Shown here one piece after another: positions 52,375 through 63,229 of a DNA stretch of 64,000 nt; the stretch's first letter is position 1; each line of letters begins with the position of its first letter. Below the pieces are notes generated by a model. It was given only the letters and a program-made list of their open reading frames with translations, ran no database searches and had not been told where the DNA came from. Source of the stretch: Harmothoe impar (lineage: Eukaryota; Annelida; Polychaeta; Phyllodocida; Polynoidae); the NCBI GenBank assembly GCA_947462335.1, contig OX381706.1, positions 17,584,784-17,648,783 on the forward strand, written 5' to 3'. The translations under genes were made by a program, and so were the position numbers.

Positions 52375-55089
52375 TTGTGGGGGGGGGGCTGTTGGGTGCC
52401 TGTGTAAGAGAGCACTGTACCTGGGCCTATGGTAAATGGCGGTACGATATAGGAGGTACGGGCTGGGACAGATCCAGTGGCTAATGTCACCGTGGGGAAA
52501 CTACCCAGCGTGGTCTGTTTTATGTTCTAACACTTACACAGTTACAGCTCTAAGACGCTGCCATGTGGGGCCTCAACATAACATATCCCCCTGCCCCCCC
52601 CCCCCCCCAAGGTTCTCAAAATATAACACCATTATACTAGTTCGCTTACTGTCTTACTGAAAATATTGGATGTTACTCAAGATTATAAGTGTTGGATATA
52701 ATACTATTGGTTATACAAGTAGTGGATATAGATAATCCTAGATCATGAATAATGAGATTATGCTACGTGGATATTATGCAGAAATTAATATTTACATATA
52801 TAGCACAGCCACAGTTTCTCACCCCTCCAATTTCTCTCCATGCCCTAGAGATTATTAACTCGTCCCTAAGTGATGGACAATCGTACATACATATATATGG
52901 AGAAATGACATTATCTAGACGTGAAGCTTAGCTTGTTCTACTCAACTGTGTCCCCCACCATGAAAAAGTGAGCAAATAGTTTCATTGCTACAGACACGTG
53001 TCCAGATTTAAGGTTAGTTCTCAGGTCGATACATGTGCTGTCTGGCTCACCTGTGCTTTACTAGGCCTAGAGCTGGGTAATGATGGACTTCAGACGGCCA
53101 ACACAAAACAGTCTAGGTGCCATGACAGGTGCACTGAAAGGGATTTCTTACTCTATAGAATGAGTAAAGGTGGAAAATATATCAAAAGATTCCTATAAAG
53201 CCTTAAGAATCAAGGGAAAATAATCTTCGAAGCTTCTTCCTTTCTCTGGAAAGTGTTGAGATCATTGACTATATCTAATATTAAGGTAATTGTGGTCTTA
53301 GGCACAGTTTTTTGAAATGGATAAAATTTCATCAATGAGGCATGGTGTCAACTATTATTGAACAAAATGTTTTCATTACATAAACCTTCGGCTCTTCGAC
53401 ACTTCTATCGTATTTTTTTTATCAGTTATTGTGGGGTTATTTCTCGACTAAATCGATCTTTAATTCGATATAATGAGCATATATAGCTATTAAATAGGAA
53501 CCTATTTTCATCTTTATGCACATTTATGTCAATGCAGTGTCTTCACTTTCGACAACTTGCGACCAACCATAAGATGTCATGCTTAAAAGCCCACTCACTG
53601 TTGGGCTAAGGAAAGTGCCCGGGTGAGTGGAATGGTGAGCAGATTTAACACCGGCTATAGAAGCTGGAATTCAAGCTCCAGTGAGCCCCGCAATGCAAAC
53701 ATTAACCTCCCCATAACTGGCGATATGACCACTCCCTTGATGACATAGGGCGACCTTTATCCAACCTATTCCATGCAGCAGAATTGGCCGTTGTAAAAGC
53801 AGGGCAGTGCTGTAAAATGACAGTTTGGAGAACCATATATAAAGGGATAACCACTGAGAGTGTTGCCTGTAATGGAGATTTGGTTCAGAAATAAAATCTG
53901 AGCTGCGTAAAAGTATAGGGTAGAAGTCTCTCTGTCAGGTGCATGTCACATAAATTAATGGTTTATCATGATACCTGGCTGTTCCTCTCGTAGTGTGCAC
54001 ATTTTATCAAAGGAGCCCTCATTAGGGGTAGAGGTGGAAGATTTCAGACTGCATGCGCAAATTCTCTGCTCTCCTGACGTTATTAAGCTATCCCCAGCTA
54101 TCAGTACGTCACCAAATTGTGATTGGCGAGTGTGACAACTTTTGGGAACTAAGATCGATGCTCCATATGCGATCAGGCCCAGTGGGCCTTAGTTGTTGGC
54201 CTTAGTGGCTGGTGAGCCCAAGGCTGATAATATGCAGGGCTTGATAAGCACTTAATAAGTGGTCTGTGCCCGCCATTTTGTAGCTATATCGAGTTTCAGG
54301 TATACAGTGGTGTTCACGTTACTGTAGAACTCAGCTCGGAGCTACTCATCTACATTACATGGAGCAGATCATCCATGACAGGAGGCCATATTGAGCAGCA
54401 AAACCATCAGCAGCTTCAGCCAAGGACAGGCCTACAGGGGACCAGCCTACTAACCCATCCAGTACTAATTAAAATCTAGTCCCATTAATCAACTGACCTA
54501 CTGTAGCATAGCAGCCCCACCAGCCAGTTAAGCTTCACTCTCATCACTAGTATGCCACTCATTATTCGAAAGGCACATTCCTAGAAAAGCTTAATGTAAA
54601 CCCTTGGTTACACTCTTGCTTTAGGTGAGAATGGGAGGAGACGATCAGATTCCTTCAAACACTACATTTATTTTTTTCAAGGTGAATCACTCATGTGGAA
54701 CCTGACTCAACCAAATCCCAGGGTTTTTTAATGCAAATAATAAAAGATCTGGTGGAATAGGTACCGGAAAAATCACAGACAATGTCACTTTAATATTTGT
54801 CTCTCAAGATCACCTTCCCAACTTCCGAATCTCATCATAGTCGAAAAGGCATATTGATGTGTAGTGCCAATATTAAGTGGTGAATGGTGCAGGGTTTGAT
54901 AGCCTGTCAATTTAAGCGCATGTGTTTCAATCATGCTGATTAGTGCTTCATGGAGGACACCTCATCGATGTACCTCAAACTTTATCAATGTAGCTCAAAG
55001 CTCATCGATGTACCTCAGAGCTCATCATTGCAGGGCACCTCAAAGCTCAAAGTAGTATCGATGATACATTGGTATTCTTTATGCTAGAA
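52375..55089. other. Intergenic DNA, no gene seen
   Basis: Poly-G at 52379 and poly-C near 52596, then long AT-rich sequence. Frames at 52436-52660 and 52998-53198 lack domains. A motif-denser stretch at 54040-54135 has GCATGCGCAAATTC, CTGACGTTATTAAGC, GTACGTCACC and GTGATTGGCG (inverted CCAAT); it is only weakly regulatory-looking. TCATCGATGTACCTC words repeat four times at 54960-55030. Confidence 0.5.
54956..55065 (+). repeat. Short tandem array of TCATCGATGTACCTCA
   Basis: Four units with periods of roughly 20-25 bases: CTCATCGATGTACCTCAAA, TTTATCAATGTAGCTCAAAG, CTCATCGATGTACCTCAGAG, CTCATCATTGCAGGGCACC, then CTCAAAGCTCAAAG. ATCGAT lies at the centre of the unit. Confidence 0.65.
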
Positions 55090-55770
55090 ATCTTAGTCAG
55101 TGCTAAGGCCAAAATAAAAAGTGTGTTTCAGGCAACATGGTCAGAATTTCTAGGGTAGGTAGGTCGGATTTTTTTTTTTTTGTCTTTTTTAACATAGAGA
55201 GAACCAGGAATGAGTCGCGAAATTGACAAATCGACTCGCGACTCACCAGAATGATTCAATAATTCCTCTATTGACTAGGAATATCAAGAAGTTATTGCAT
55301 ATTCCTCTTAAAAAGCCATTTTCTGAAGTTAATCAATTATTCAGGCCTCTGAGGTCACTGGGAGCTTGTTTTTCTTGAAAGAATTTGTAAAAATTGAGAA
55401 AAATAAACAATAAAAATATAAAGAAATAAAAAAAATCTCCAAAATTGGGAAAAAAAAGCTAGGGTCGGCCCTTTTTTGAATCTAGGGTCGGGTTGCCTGA
55501 AACCTTTTTTGGCCTAACCAACTTCCTTAGTCATTGTTTGGCTTCCTATACAACCAACCTAGGATAGTTGATACTGTCAGGCTGGTCGGTACTGACCAAC
55601 TCACCTTAATCTTCTTCATTCCAATGAGTAGTAGGCTAAGTCCTTTTGAGCAAGGCATTAGTCATTTGTTGTTTTGCCTCAGTCATTTTTGAATAGCACT
55701 TGGTCATGCCTGATGACTAACCTGGGATAGCACTACAGACTAAGGTTTCTGTGCATTTAGATTACCTGTG
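55090..55770 (+). mobile_element. CACTGATA-type MITE interrupted by another element
   Basis: The left piece CTTAGTCAGTGCTA is separated from AACCAACTTCCTTAGTCATT by a 410-bp insertion. After it the family continues: GGCTTCCTATACAACCAACC, GGTCGGTACTGACCAACTC, GCCTCAGTCATTTTTGAATAG, GGTCATGCCTGATG and AGATTACCTGTG. Confidence 0.75.
55106..55515. mobile_element. AGGCCAAAA-ended element nested in a MITE
   Basis: Inverted ends AGGCCAAAATAAAAAG...TTTCAGGCAACATGG and GGGTTGCCTGAAACC...TTTTTTGGCCT. TCTAGGGT recurs just inside each end. The interior has poly-T, CGCGACTC words (GAGTCGCG, ACTCGCGACTC) and A-rich sequence. No coding capacity. Confidence 0.75.
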
Positions 55771-55995
55771 TATACGTGCTTTAAAACATGCTACATTTAG
55801 TGTGCATCAACCCCAATAGTACAACCTACATACCGCAAGACAACTGTTCCTAGCAGCAATGAACTTGGATGGCATGAGCTGCCTGGTATTATAATACATG
55901 CTGATGATTAGCTCCATTTGTCATGAAGCCGAGGGGAAACCTTCCTGGAGCGTGGAGCCAATCAGTCTGTCAATCAGGGGCATCCATGATGCCAT
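55771..55995. other. Short intergenic stretch
   Basis: No gene. The end of one MITE and the start of the next bound it. Confidence 0.5.
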
Positions 55996-56280
55996 ACACA
56001 GAGCAAGAAAAAGGGAGGCATGGCTGCCTCTAGAATGACTCCCTTTTCTGATTCTCCTATTGGAGTTAGGTGGCCCCATTGGCTGGATTTATAGGGAGGT
56101 GTACGACTGCCTTAAGGGAGACGAGTAACTCTCTAAGGAACCACGTGACTCCTGAGGTGAGTTCAGGGTTCACCTCAAGAAGTCACATAATTCCAAAAGG
56201 AGAGTCAGAAAAGGATGTCATTCTGGATCCAGCCAGGATTCCCTTTTAACCCTTATTCCCTTCTCTGTGTACAGTTCCCA
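55996..56280. mobile_element. Long-TIR MITE, copy 2
   Basis: Left ACACAGAGCAAGAAAAAGGG, CTCTAGAATGACTCCC, TTTTCTGA; right TCAGAAAAGGATGTCATTCT, GGATTCCCTTTTAACCC, TTCTCTGTGT. TA follows and precedes the ends, compatible with a TA target. Same layout as 39544-39797, with a longer unique centre carrying GGTGAGTTCAGGGTTCACC. Confidence 0.8.
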
Positions 56281-57990
56281 GTTACCAAACTGGGTTAGAA
56301 GGGAGGCAATGAAAACAGTTATATATCTATATATAAGCAGGTCCTCTTTGTGACTCAGCACTATTCCTGGAGCAGTTAATTCTTTTCAGAGCTTATTCTA
56401 TTGGTAGATTGTTGAATGCGACAGAAAGCAACCATCATTTGCTGGTAAATAACTTGTTTTCCAAACCTATGAAAGAAATCAGTCTACACAATAACAGAAA
56501 AATCCTTTAATGTTATGTCTCCCTTAGTTTGCTACCAGACTGATGGGCTCGATGCATTTGAATGAGCCTCCATGAGCGGCCCGAGCTGCTCCCCTAAAGT
56601 AGCCTCTCTGGGGTCTGGGTACATACATGCAGGCACTGGCAGCGGGGCAGGTAGGGGTGGCACTCTCTCTGTACAGTCTCATTCTAAACTCTGCCCAAAG
56701 GTTTGGACTTCAGGGGCTCTTTTTGTGGAAGAATTGGCAAAACAGTGATTCTCGTATCCGCATAACATAGTGCATATGTGCCTACATTAAGAAAAGGTCC
56801 CAAAAATAAGTTAAATTCCACCATAAAAACATGGCCAATGTTTCTAATATTATGACTAATCATATTCCTATAAATATCTGAACCAATTCATAGTTTTACA
56901 AATACAATGTCGTACTTAAAAAGCATGGCATAGGTAAGTTTTCAGGGAAATAGCTGTATTTGGCAGGGTGGAGGTAGTGCCGGCAGAGAGAATCTGCCGA
57001 GAAATTGGCAGGGGTGGTTGAAGAAGGCGACGTCCATTTCCGCTGACGGCGACAGATTAATGGTCTGCAGAATATGTCCTCACTCTTGCAAAGTAATGGT
57101 GCCCGTCTAGCCAGACTCGCTTAGACATTTATATTTCCTCTCTGGCAGCTCAGACACCTCTCCAATGTAAGATATGACGTGGAACCTACACTAGCTGTAA
57201 CAGTAAAATGGGACCATAGTGAAACACATGTACTTGAGTTGTGGGTTAGGAACCACATGACAAAACTTCATACTATTTTTACCATATTCTCTCTTGTGTA
57301 GCTGCACTGACTTTTATTAAATATTAAATATTTGCACCACCCTTCAATTAACTCAATATAATGGGCATTATGAAAAGCCAGGCGGGATAAGCCGCATACC
57401 AAACTGATATATGCACAGCCAAATGGTAATACCAATACAGTCCCTTTATGTTAAAGCCGCCCTAATAACTGGTATTCTTTTATTAGTTATAATCCCACCA
57501 GTATGTGCACCAATATTTGGGACAAAACGGCTACTGGGTATGGCTAAATGCAGGATCAACAATGATGAATCTTAAGAGTAGGAACCAATCTATCTAGGAA
57601 TTTATATTATTTAGAGACCAAAATATTCTCCGAGAATTGGCGGTTAACTATTTATTGAGATGTCTATAGTATAAATGATGTACACCAATTCACTACTTGT
57701 TTACAAGTCTAGGTGAAACTCATCAGTCAATCTATGTCGTAGATGGATGGGCAAATAGCAATATGGAACACGACATGCAAGAGCAGGGGACCATGACCAG
57801 GCTTCCTCCATAGGGTCGTGAATACTATCAACTACCTGGCCCAGTTCTCCTACATGATCATGATCATATATCATCTGTATTCTATAGGACGTCGTCCTTC
57901 AAAATGGCAGGATTCTATTGGAACAGACAGATTAATCCATTAATGAAGACTGAAAAATCCATCAATGAAATAAGGTGCATATACCTGTAA
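56281..57990. other. Intergenic DNA, no gene seen
   Basis: The segment 56540-56720 is GC-richer (CTCCATGAGCGGCCCGAGC, GGCACTGGCAGCGGGGC) and 56960-57060 has GGTAGTGCCGGCAGAG and GACGTCCATTTCCGC; both lack frames. The rest is AT-rich. Confidence 0.5.
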
Positions 57991-58476
57991 GGGTTTATTC
58001 ATTTGAATAGCTTTCACGACATATTGCGGGTTCTCCGATAAATTGAACTGGTCTGTTTATTGGGAAATAGTGAAGCCTCTGTAAATGAAGGGTTCGCTGT
58101 TAACAGGTTAAGAAGAATTTCAAACTAACTTTAGTTAATTTCCCTATTATACTCTTTTATAAAGCTCCTTCCGACCACCGTCCACTAGTTTCCGACTGAG
58201 CAAATTCTGATTCAACATAAAAGGGTTTATTTAATTTGAATAGCCCTCGAGCCATATTGGGAGTGCTTCAATATATAAAATAACCTGTTTATTGCGAAAT
58301 AATGAAGTTTCTGTTCTTTAAGTGGAGGAATTTCAAACTAACATTAATTAATTCCACTGATTTTCTGATAGAAACACTGACATTTTCATAGAAAAATAAT
58401 ATACTTATTCATAAAGTTCCCCCCGTCCACCGTCCCTTGGCTCTGAGTTTGACTGAGCAAATTCATATTCAGAACA
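57991..58476 (+). repeat. Two-unit tandem repeat, about 232-bp period
   Basis: Units begin GGGTTTATTCATTTGAATAG (57991) and GGGTTTATTTAATTTGAATAG-like sequence (58223). Shared: CATATTG, TGTTTATTG.GAAATA, AATTTCAAACTAAC, TTAATT, CATAAAG/TATAAAG, CCACCGTCC and GACTGAGCAAATTC. Divergence is about 25-30 percent, so it is old. No coding. Confidence 0.75.
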
Positions 58477-58866
58477 GAGGCTACACCCATACATATGTCA
58501 CAGCATTGCCATTTATTCCCTAATGATATGTGGCCTTTCAAAAAGATACAATAGTCAAGTGAATGGTGGACATTAGCAGGGCATTTTCAAAGAAATACAA
58601 TGTGCATACATTCATTGTCGACGTTCATCTAATAATTGACATCATCACTATGCCCACAATACTCCAACTGCCGTCGCACATTTGTCACAAAGGTATTCAC
58701 CAGCACAGACTGTTTTCTCAGAATGCATGCACAATAGCAGAGTTATATTGGTTTCCTTAGACACCAGCAGCAACTCTATTAGAGGCTCTTTTTGACACCA
58801 TCTTTGTAGACCTCTATTTTGGGCTGAGTGCTCAGTGGCCAGGTTGACAGTAGTTTACAGCACAAA

Positions 58867-58906
58867 GAGCAGCTCCCACTGATCTAGGGGCTGCTGGGAG
58901 CTGCTC
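58867..58906. repeat. 11-bp perfect hairpin
   Basis: GAGCAGCTCCC and GGGAGCTGCTC around an 18-base loop. More AGCTGCTC/GAGCAGC words follow to 58943, so several alternative pairings exist. Similar wording occurs at 42678-42715. Confidence 0.7.
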
Positions 58907-59917
58907 GCGTGTTTTGAGCTGCTCAGCAGTAGAGCAGCAGCTCGTGGCTTATTGCCCTGATTTAGCTACCACGGCCATCCCTGTGACGCCAACATTCTCA
59001 CTTGCACCCCAAAAACAGCAATTAACGAACAGCACCAGTCACGTAGTACTATTTGCTTTTTATCGTGCAATCATTTATTCCCGATTGAGTGGTTATAATT
59101 CTGCGGTTTTCCATGGGTTGTTTTTTGCTGAAATTCGGCTGATGATTGGAGTCCAGTGGATGGTTGGCATTAGCCATGGATAGGTTACATGTTGAGTGAT
59201 TTGTCCAGAGGCGGACTTGTGTTCCCGAGGTCTACAAATCTCTTGCCTTGGTTTCCTTGTGTCAGGTAGTAGTGAGATATGGGTGGTTCTGCAGGGATAG
59301 TCAGCCAGGCAGAGTGGGGTGAGGGGAACAAGGCGGAGGACAGCAGAGATCGGGAACAACAGTAAAGTAAAGGGGAACATTTGTTGCTTGTCTGTGGCTC
59401 TTCTAAACCCATGTGATTAACGTTTGCCTCAACCGTTTCAATCTCTGTTCACGCCCCACTTGACACTATCAACACAAACATCATAATTATGTAATTTTAT
59501 CCCTGACTGGTATACGCCGGAGGTAAAAAATTCCATCTGAGCTGTTTTTCCAATATTATTCAATATACCGGTATGCACGGGGGGAAATTGAGGAAAATTG
59601 CCAACCTGTGAACTCAGGTTTCAGCTTGGGGGAAAAACAACAAAGAACATGATATATAAGAGCATCTTGATTGAGGGGAGGGAGGCTCAGAAGGGTGTCT
59701 TTCGTCAGGTGACTAGCGAATTCCACAGTAATGGGGCCACAAGTAGACTTTTACAATAATTGCTCTAAAAATGAGGGCGAATACGACAAAGTCAATTTCA
59801 GCCTAATTTTGGGCCTCGATGTCGGTTTTATAGGTTGCCAAAATATGTTGATGATGGCTCCAGGATGTTAACACATGTTCCTAAGAACTAAAGGTATGTC
59901 TATTAGAATGGTATTTT

Positions 59918-59968
59918 AACAAGTGAGGGCGCAAACAGATTCCATCTGTTTGCTAGCCCTCACTTGTT
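59918..59968. repeat. 23-bp-arm hairpin with 3-base loop
   Basis: Left arm 59918-59940 (AACAAGTGAGGGC then GCAAACAGAT), loop TCC, right arm 59944-59968 with a single two-base bulge (TA). All 23 positions pair. The loop is too small for a typical animal pre-miRNA; a foldback insertion or recent inverted duplication is likelier. Confidence 0.8.
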
Positions 59969-60156
59969 TGAGAAGATACTGGATTTACTATTTTGGAAGG
60001 GGTTGAGTTTGGAAACGCATTAGGCATTTGGAGGTGCGTTTGGGATTTATTTCAAAGCTGGTGAGGAAATTTGTTTACTTGATGACATAGAGGTTATAAA
60101 TGACAACAAAGGAATTCCTTCTGTTATAATGGAAACTGATTTTATTAATAATTAAG

Positions 60157-60700
60157 TTTTGGTCACATTGGTCTGTGAGTCCATACCGGTACTGTGTAGT
60201 TTAAGTTGTGCTCAGATTTCAAAATTCCCCAACCCCCCCCCTGAAGTAAAAAATTGACCCATTTTCCTGGAAATATTTTTTTCTATAATTTCAAGGTCTA
60301 TATTAGATTGTGTGCAAGTGTCATATTGGAGATATAGGCCTAACCCCCCGAAATGGGCACTTTAGTTTTGGTCACATTGGTCTGTGAGTCCATACCGGTA
60401 CTGTGTAGTTTAAGTTGTGCTCAGATTTCAAAATTCCCCAACCCCCCCCCCCCCGAAGTAAAAAATTGTGCTCAGATTTCAAAATTCCCCAACCCCCCCC
60501 CCCCCCCTGAAGTAAAAAATTGACCCATTTTCCTGGAAATATTTTTTTCTATAATTTCAAGGTCTATATTAGATTGTGTGCAAGTGTCATATTGGAGATA
60601 TAGGCCTAACCCCCCGAAATGGGCACTTTAGTTTTGGTCACATTGGTCTGTGAGTCCATACCGGTACTGTGTAGTTTAAGTTGTGCTCAGATTTCAAATG
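60157..60700 (+). repeat. Satellite-like tandem repeat, 209-266 bp monomer
   Basis: Monomers start TTTTGGTCACATTGG at 60157, 60366 and 60632 (partial). They carry CCATACCGGTACTGTG, AATTCCCCAACCCCCCCC, TTGACCCATTTTCCTGG and TAGGCCTAACCCCCCG. The second monomer has an internal duplication of about 55 bp starting GTGCTCAGATTTC, giving two poly-C tracts. Copies are almost identical, so amplification is recent. Confidence 0.9.
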
Positions 60701-60710
60701 GTGAGTGAAG

Positions 60711-60920
60711 TTGGGAGCCTTCTTGGCGTGTTGGGAGCCTTCTTGACGTGTTGGGAGCCTTCCTGACGTGTTGGGAGCCTTCCTGACGTGTTGGGAGCCT
60801 TCCTGACGTAATGGGAGCCTTCCTGGCATGTTGGGAGCCTTCTTGGCGTGTTGGGAGCCTTCCTGACATGTTGGGAGCCTTCCTGACGTATTGGGAGCCT
60901 TCCTGACGTGTTGGGAGCCT
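60711..60920 (+). repeat. 20-bp minisatellite, 10.5 units
   Basis: Ten complete units of TTGGGAGCCTTCCTGACGTG starting every 20 bp from 60711, plus half a unit. Variation is limited to TTCT/TTCC, GGC/GAC and GTG/GTA/ATG. Because 20 is not a multiple of 3, the minus strand reads as a 20-residue peptide repeat in all frames (for example RLPTRQEGSQH); this is a by-product, not a gene. It abuts the 209-bp tandem repeat. Confidence 0.95.
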
Positions 60921-61199
60921 TTGGTAAAAAAATAAATCAATCTATTTCAGTAATAATTCTGCGAAGAGAAGAAATTACATATAAAATGGCAAATTATTTC
61001 GCCCCCCCCCCCCCCTGGGCCCTTTGGAAATGTTCAATTTTGAGGTACTTAGACACAATATTTGAGAAATTCTTTTTGCGGGGACCACCACAGATGTGTA
61101 TAGTATAGAATGCAAACATGCACATAGCTCTGGAACTAAACATGATAGAGAGATAAATCGAACATTTCTGAACACAGCCCGGCTACTGTTATGTGGGGG

Positions 61200-61595
61200 G
61201 TAGATGGGGGGGTCCCCATGTCACATGTCGATTTTAAGAAATGGCCATGTCACATGTCAATAAGAAAAAAGCCATGTCACTAGTGTCACTAAGGAAAAAA
61301 ACTTAGGGGCATAGAGAGAGTTATAAATAGGGGTCTTGGGGCCGCGGGCCCCAGGAAAATTTAGAGATTTGAAAACCCACAGGGACCAAATTTGAAGAAA
61401 GGGTTTGGTAGCCTACTTCACTCTATATGACATTCTTTTTTAATGTCACTAAACTCCATGTCACACGTCGATTTTAAGAAATGCCCATGTCACATGTCAC
61501 TTAACTGGCCATGTCCCATGTCGATTTTAAGAAATACCCATGTCGCCATGTCGATTTTAAGAAATGCCCATGTCGCCATGTCGATTTTAGGGGTC
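61200..61595 (+). repeat. CATGTCGATTTTAAGAAATG array
   Basis: At least five units of CCATGTC.CATGTCGATTTTAAG with AAATGCCCATGTC links, irregularly spaced and interrupted around 61290-61440. Related to 19015-19120 on the opposite strand. A 65-codon plus frame over it is a by-product. Confidence 0.8.
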
Positions 61596-61629
61596 TATAC
61601 CCATGTTATGGTCTGGCACGAACAGACTA

Positions 61630-62090
61630 CGATCAGCTGATCATTGACCCGCGCTGTCATTTCTCAAACTCAAGTTGAGCAGCGACGAGGCCGTATATGG
61701 GATTTCAACAGGGTTGGGGTGGTGAATTGACCCAAACTCAGGGGGGCTGGGGGGGGTCATAAAGTGTTTTTTTTTAATGGGATATCGCAATCTGGGATAT
61801 TAAACATGTCATCTTTGATATATATATCAAGGGCAGATCCCAAAAATTTCTCTAACCCCCCCAAACAAAAAAAAATCGTCGAGCAAATTTTCAAATTATT
61901 CTAGTACTGTTCATGTTTAAGGGTCGTGCCCGTATGTGAAAAGTGACTTCTACATGTTGCATTTCTTAATAAATCGTATCATTAGAAAGGCCTAAGACTT
62001 GGGAGTTCAGAAAAAATTATTTTGGGGCTCCCCCGCCTTGTACAATTTTAAAGATGTTAAAGCACTACCGGGTAGCGTCTCAACCCTGAA
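61630..62090 (+). repeat. Direct repeat in composite element, copy 1
   Basis: Starts at the palindrome GATCAGCTGATC and runs through ACGAGGCCGTATAT, GGGGTGGTGAATTGACCC, AGGGCAGATCCCAAAAAT and TCGTATCATTAGAAAGGCC to GCACTACCGGGTAGCGTC. Pairs with 62485-62970 at an offset of 836-880 bp. Confidence 0.8.
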
Positions 62091-62484
62091 ACCTGACACG
62101 GGGGGCGGGGGCCTCAATTTTTTTTTGCTTCAAGGGGGTGCCCTGCCCCAAACCAAATGTTTGTCAAAGACATACCCGTATCTATAGAACTAAACATGAT
62201 AGAGAGACAAATTTTACATTTCTGAAATCCTCTCGCCGAGACGCTTTGTTTGGCGCCATGCAAAAGAGTGTAAGTCGAAGCGTTCTACTCGCCAAAATTC
62301 CGAAACAAAGTCAAATTTCGCAAAAAGTAGGGGGGGTGGAGGGCTGACACACTAGGGCCTAATCAAGATGACATTACTGCATCTAACGAGCCTAATAAGG
62401 TGAATATTGGTTGAGATTTACCTTCGATATGAGCCATTTTCAAGAAATTTGATTCAAGTTGAGAAATGACAGTCCGGTCTGCGC

Positions 62485-62970
62485 CGATCAGCTGATCGTT
62501 GACCTATATTCAGATTGATCACGAGGCCGTATATAGGATTTCAACAGGTTTGGGGTGGTGAATTGACCCAAACTCAGGGGGGCTTTGGGGGTCAAAAAGA
62601 TTTTTTCTTTCAATGGGATAGCGGAAACTTGGATATTTAACATGTCTTCTTTGCCACATATTAAGGGCAGATCCCAAAAATTGCTCTAACCCCCCCAACA
62701 AATGGCTTGTCGTTGAGCATTTTTTCAAGTTATTCTAGTAGTATTCATGTTTGAGGGTCGTGCCACTTTTGGGTTTAGTCACTTCTACATGATGGAATCG
62801 TATCATTAGAAAGGCCTAATACAGGAGAGTTCAGAAAAAAATATGTTTGGGCTCCCCCCCCCCTAGTACAATTTTTAAGAGCAGTTTTCATGTTTGCATC
62901 GAGCCACTGTCGCTTGGCGCCCATAGACTCGCTATGGTAAAGCACTACCGGGTAGCGTCTCACCGAGTGA
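62485..62970 (+). repeat. Direct repeat in composite element, copy 2
   Basis: Same word order as copy 1, including GATCAGCTGATC, GGGGTGGTGAATTGACCC and GCACTACCGGGTAGCGTC. An extra segment (TTGCATCGAGCCACTGTCGC) precedes the final word. GAACTAAACATGATAGAGAG at 61134 and 62187 shows that still more of the block is repeated. Confidence 0.8.
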
Positions 62971-63229
62971 AAACTTCGCCATAAAAGTTCATTTTCCTAA
63001 ATAACCATTACATATTTTGCAATTGGAACCCAAATCCTGTATCTCTACATATCTGTGCTAGTCCCCGCAAAAGGATTTGCTCAAATATTGTGTCTAAGTG
63101 TTTCAAAATTGAACCTTTCCAAAGGGCCCGCGGGGGGGGGGGGGGGGGGCTGAAAATTTTTGCGCTGTCATTTTCCAACTTCTATCATTTGATCATTGGC
63201 TCTGTTTTTTGGTCTTGGCAAGTTTAGAG

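Larger units (their letters stand above)
58477..60156. other. Intergenic DNA with two hairpins
   Basis: Frames at 58914-59183 (plus) and 59093-59412 (minus) overlap and have no domains. CAGAGGCGGACTTGTG at 59207 resembles a transposon end without a partner. Two hairpins are listed separately. Confidence 0.5.
60985..63130. repeat. Composite repeat bounded by inverted copies
   Basis: A segment of about 85 bp at 61016-61100 (TGGGCCCTTTGGAAATG, TTAGACACAATATTTGAG, TTTTGCGGGGAC) recurs inverted at 63046-63130, each with a long poly-C/G tract on its outer side. Between them lie a TCGATTTTAAGAAATGCC array and a direct repeat pair. No transposase or reverse transcriptase was recognised. It may be a large foldback transposon or several nested elements. 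Confidence 0.7.

Noticed and set aside
60638..60940. 100-codon minus frame with a 20-residue peptide repeat
   Set aside because: It is a by-product of a 20-bp minisatellite, which reads open in all frames when one unit lacks stops. There is no start context or flanking coding sequence.
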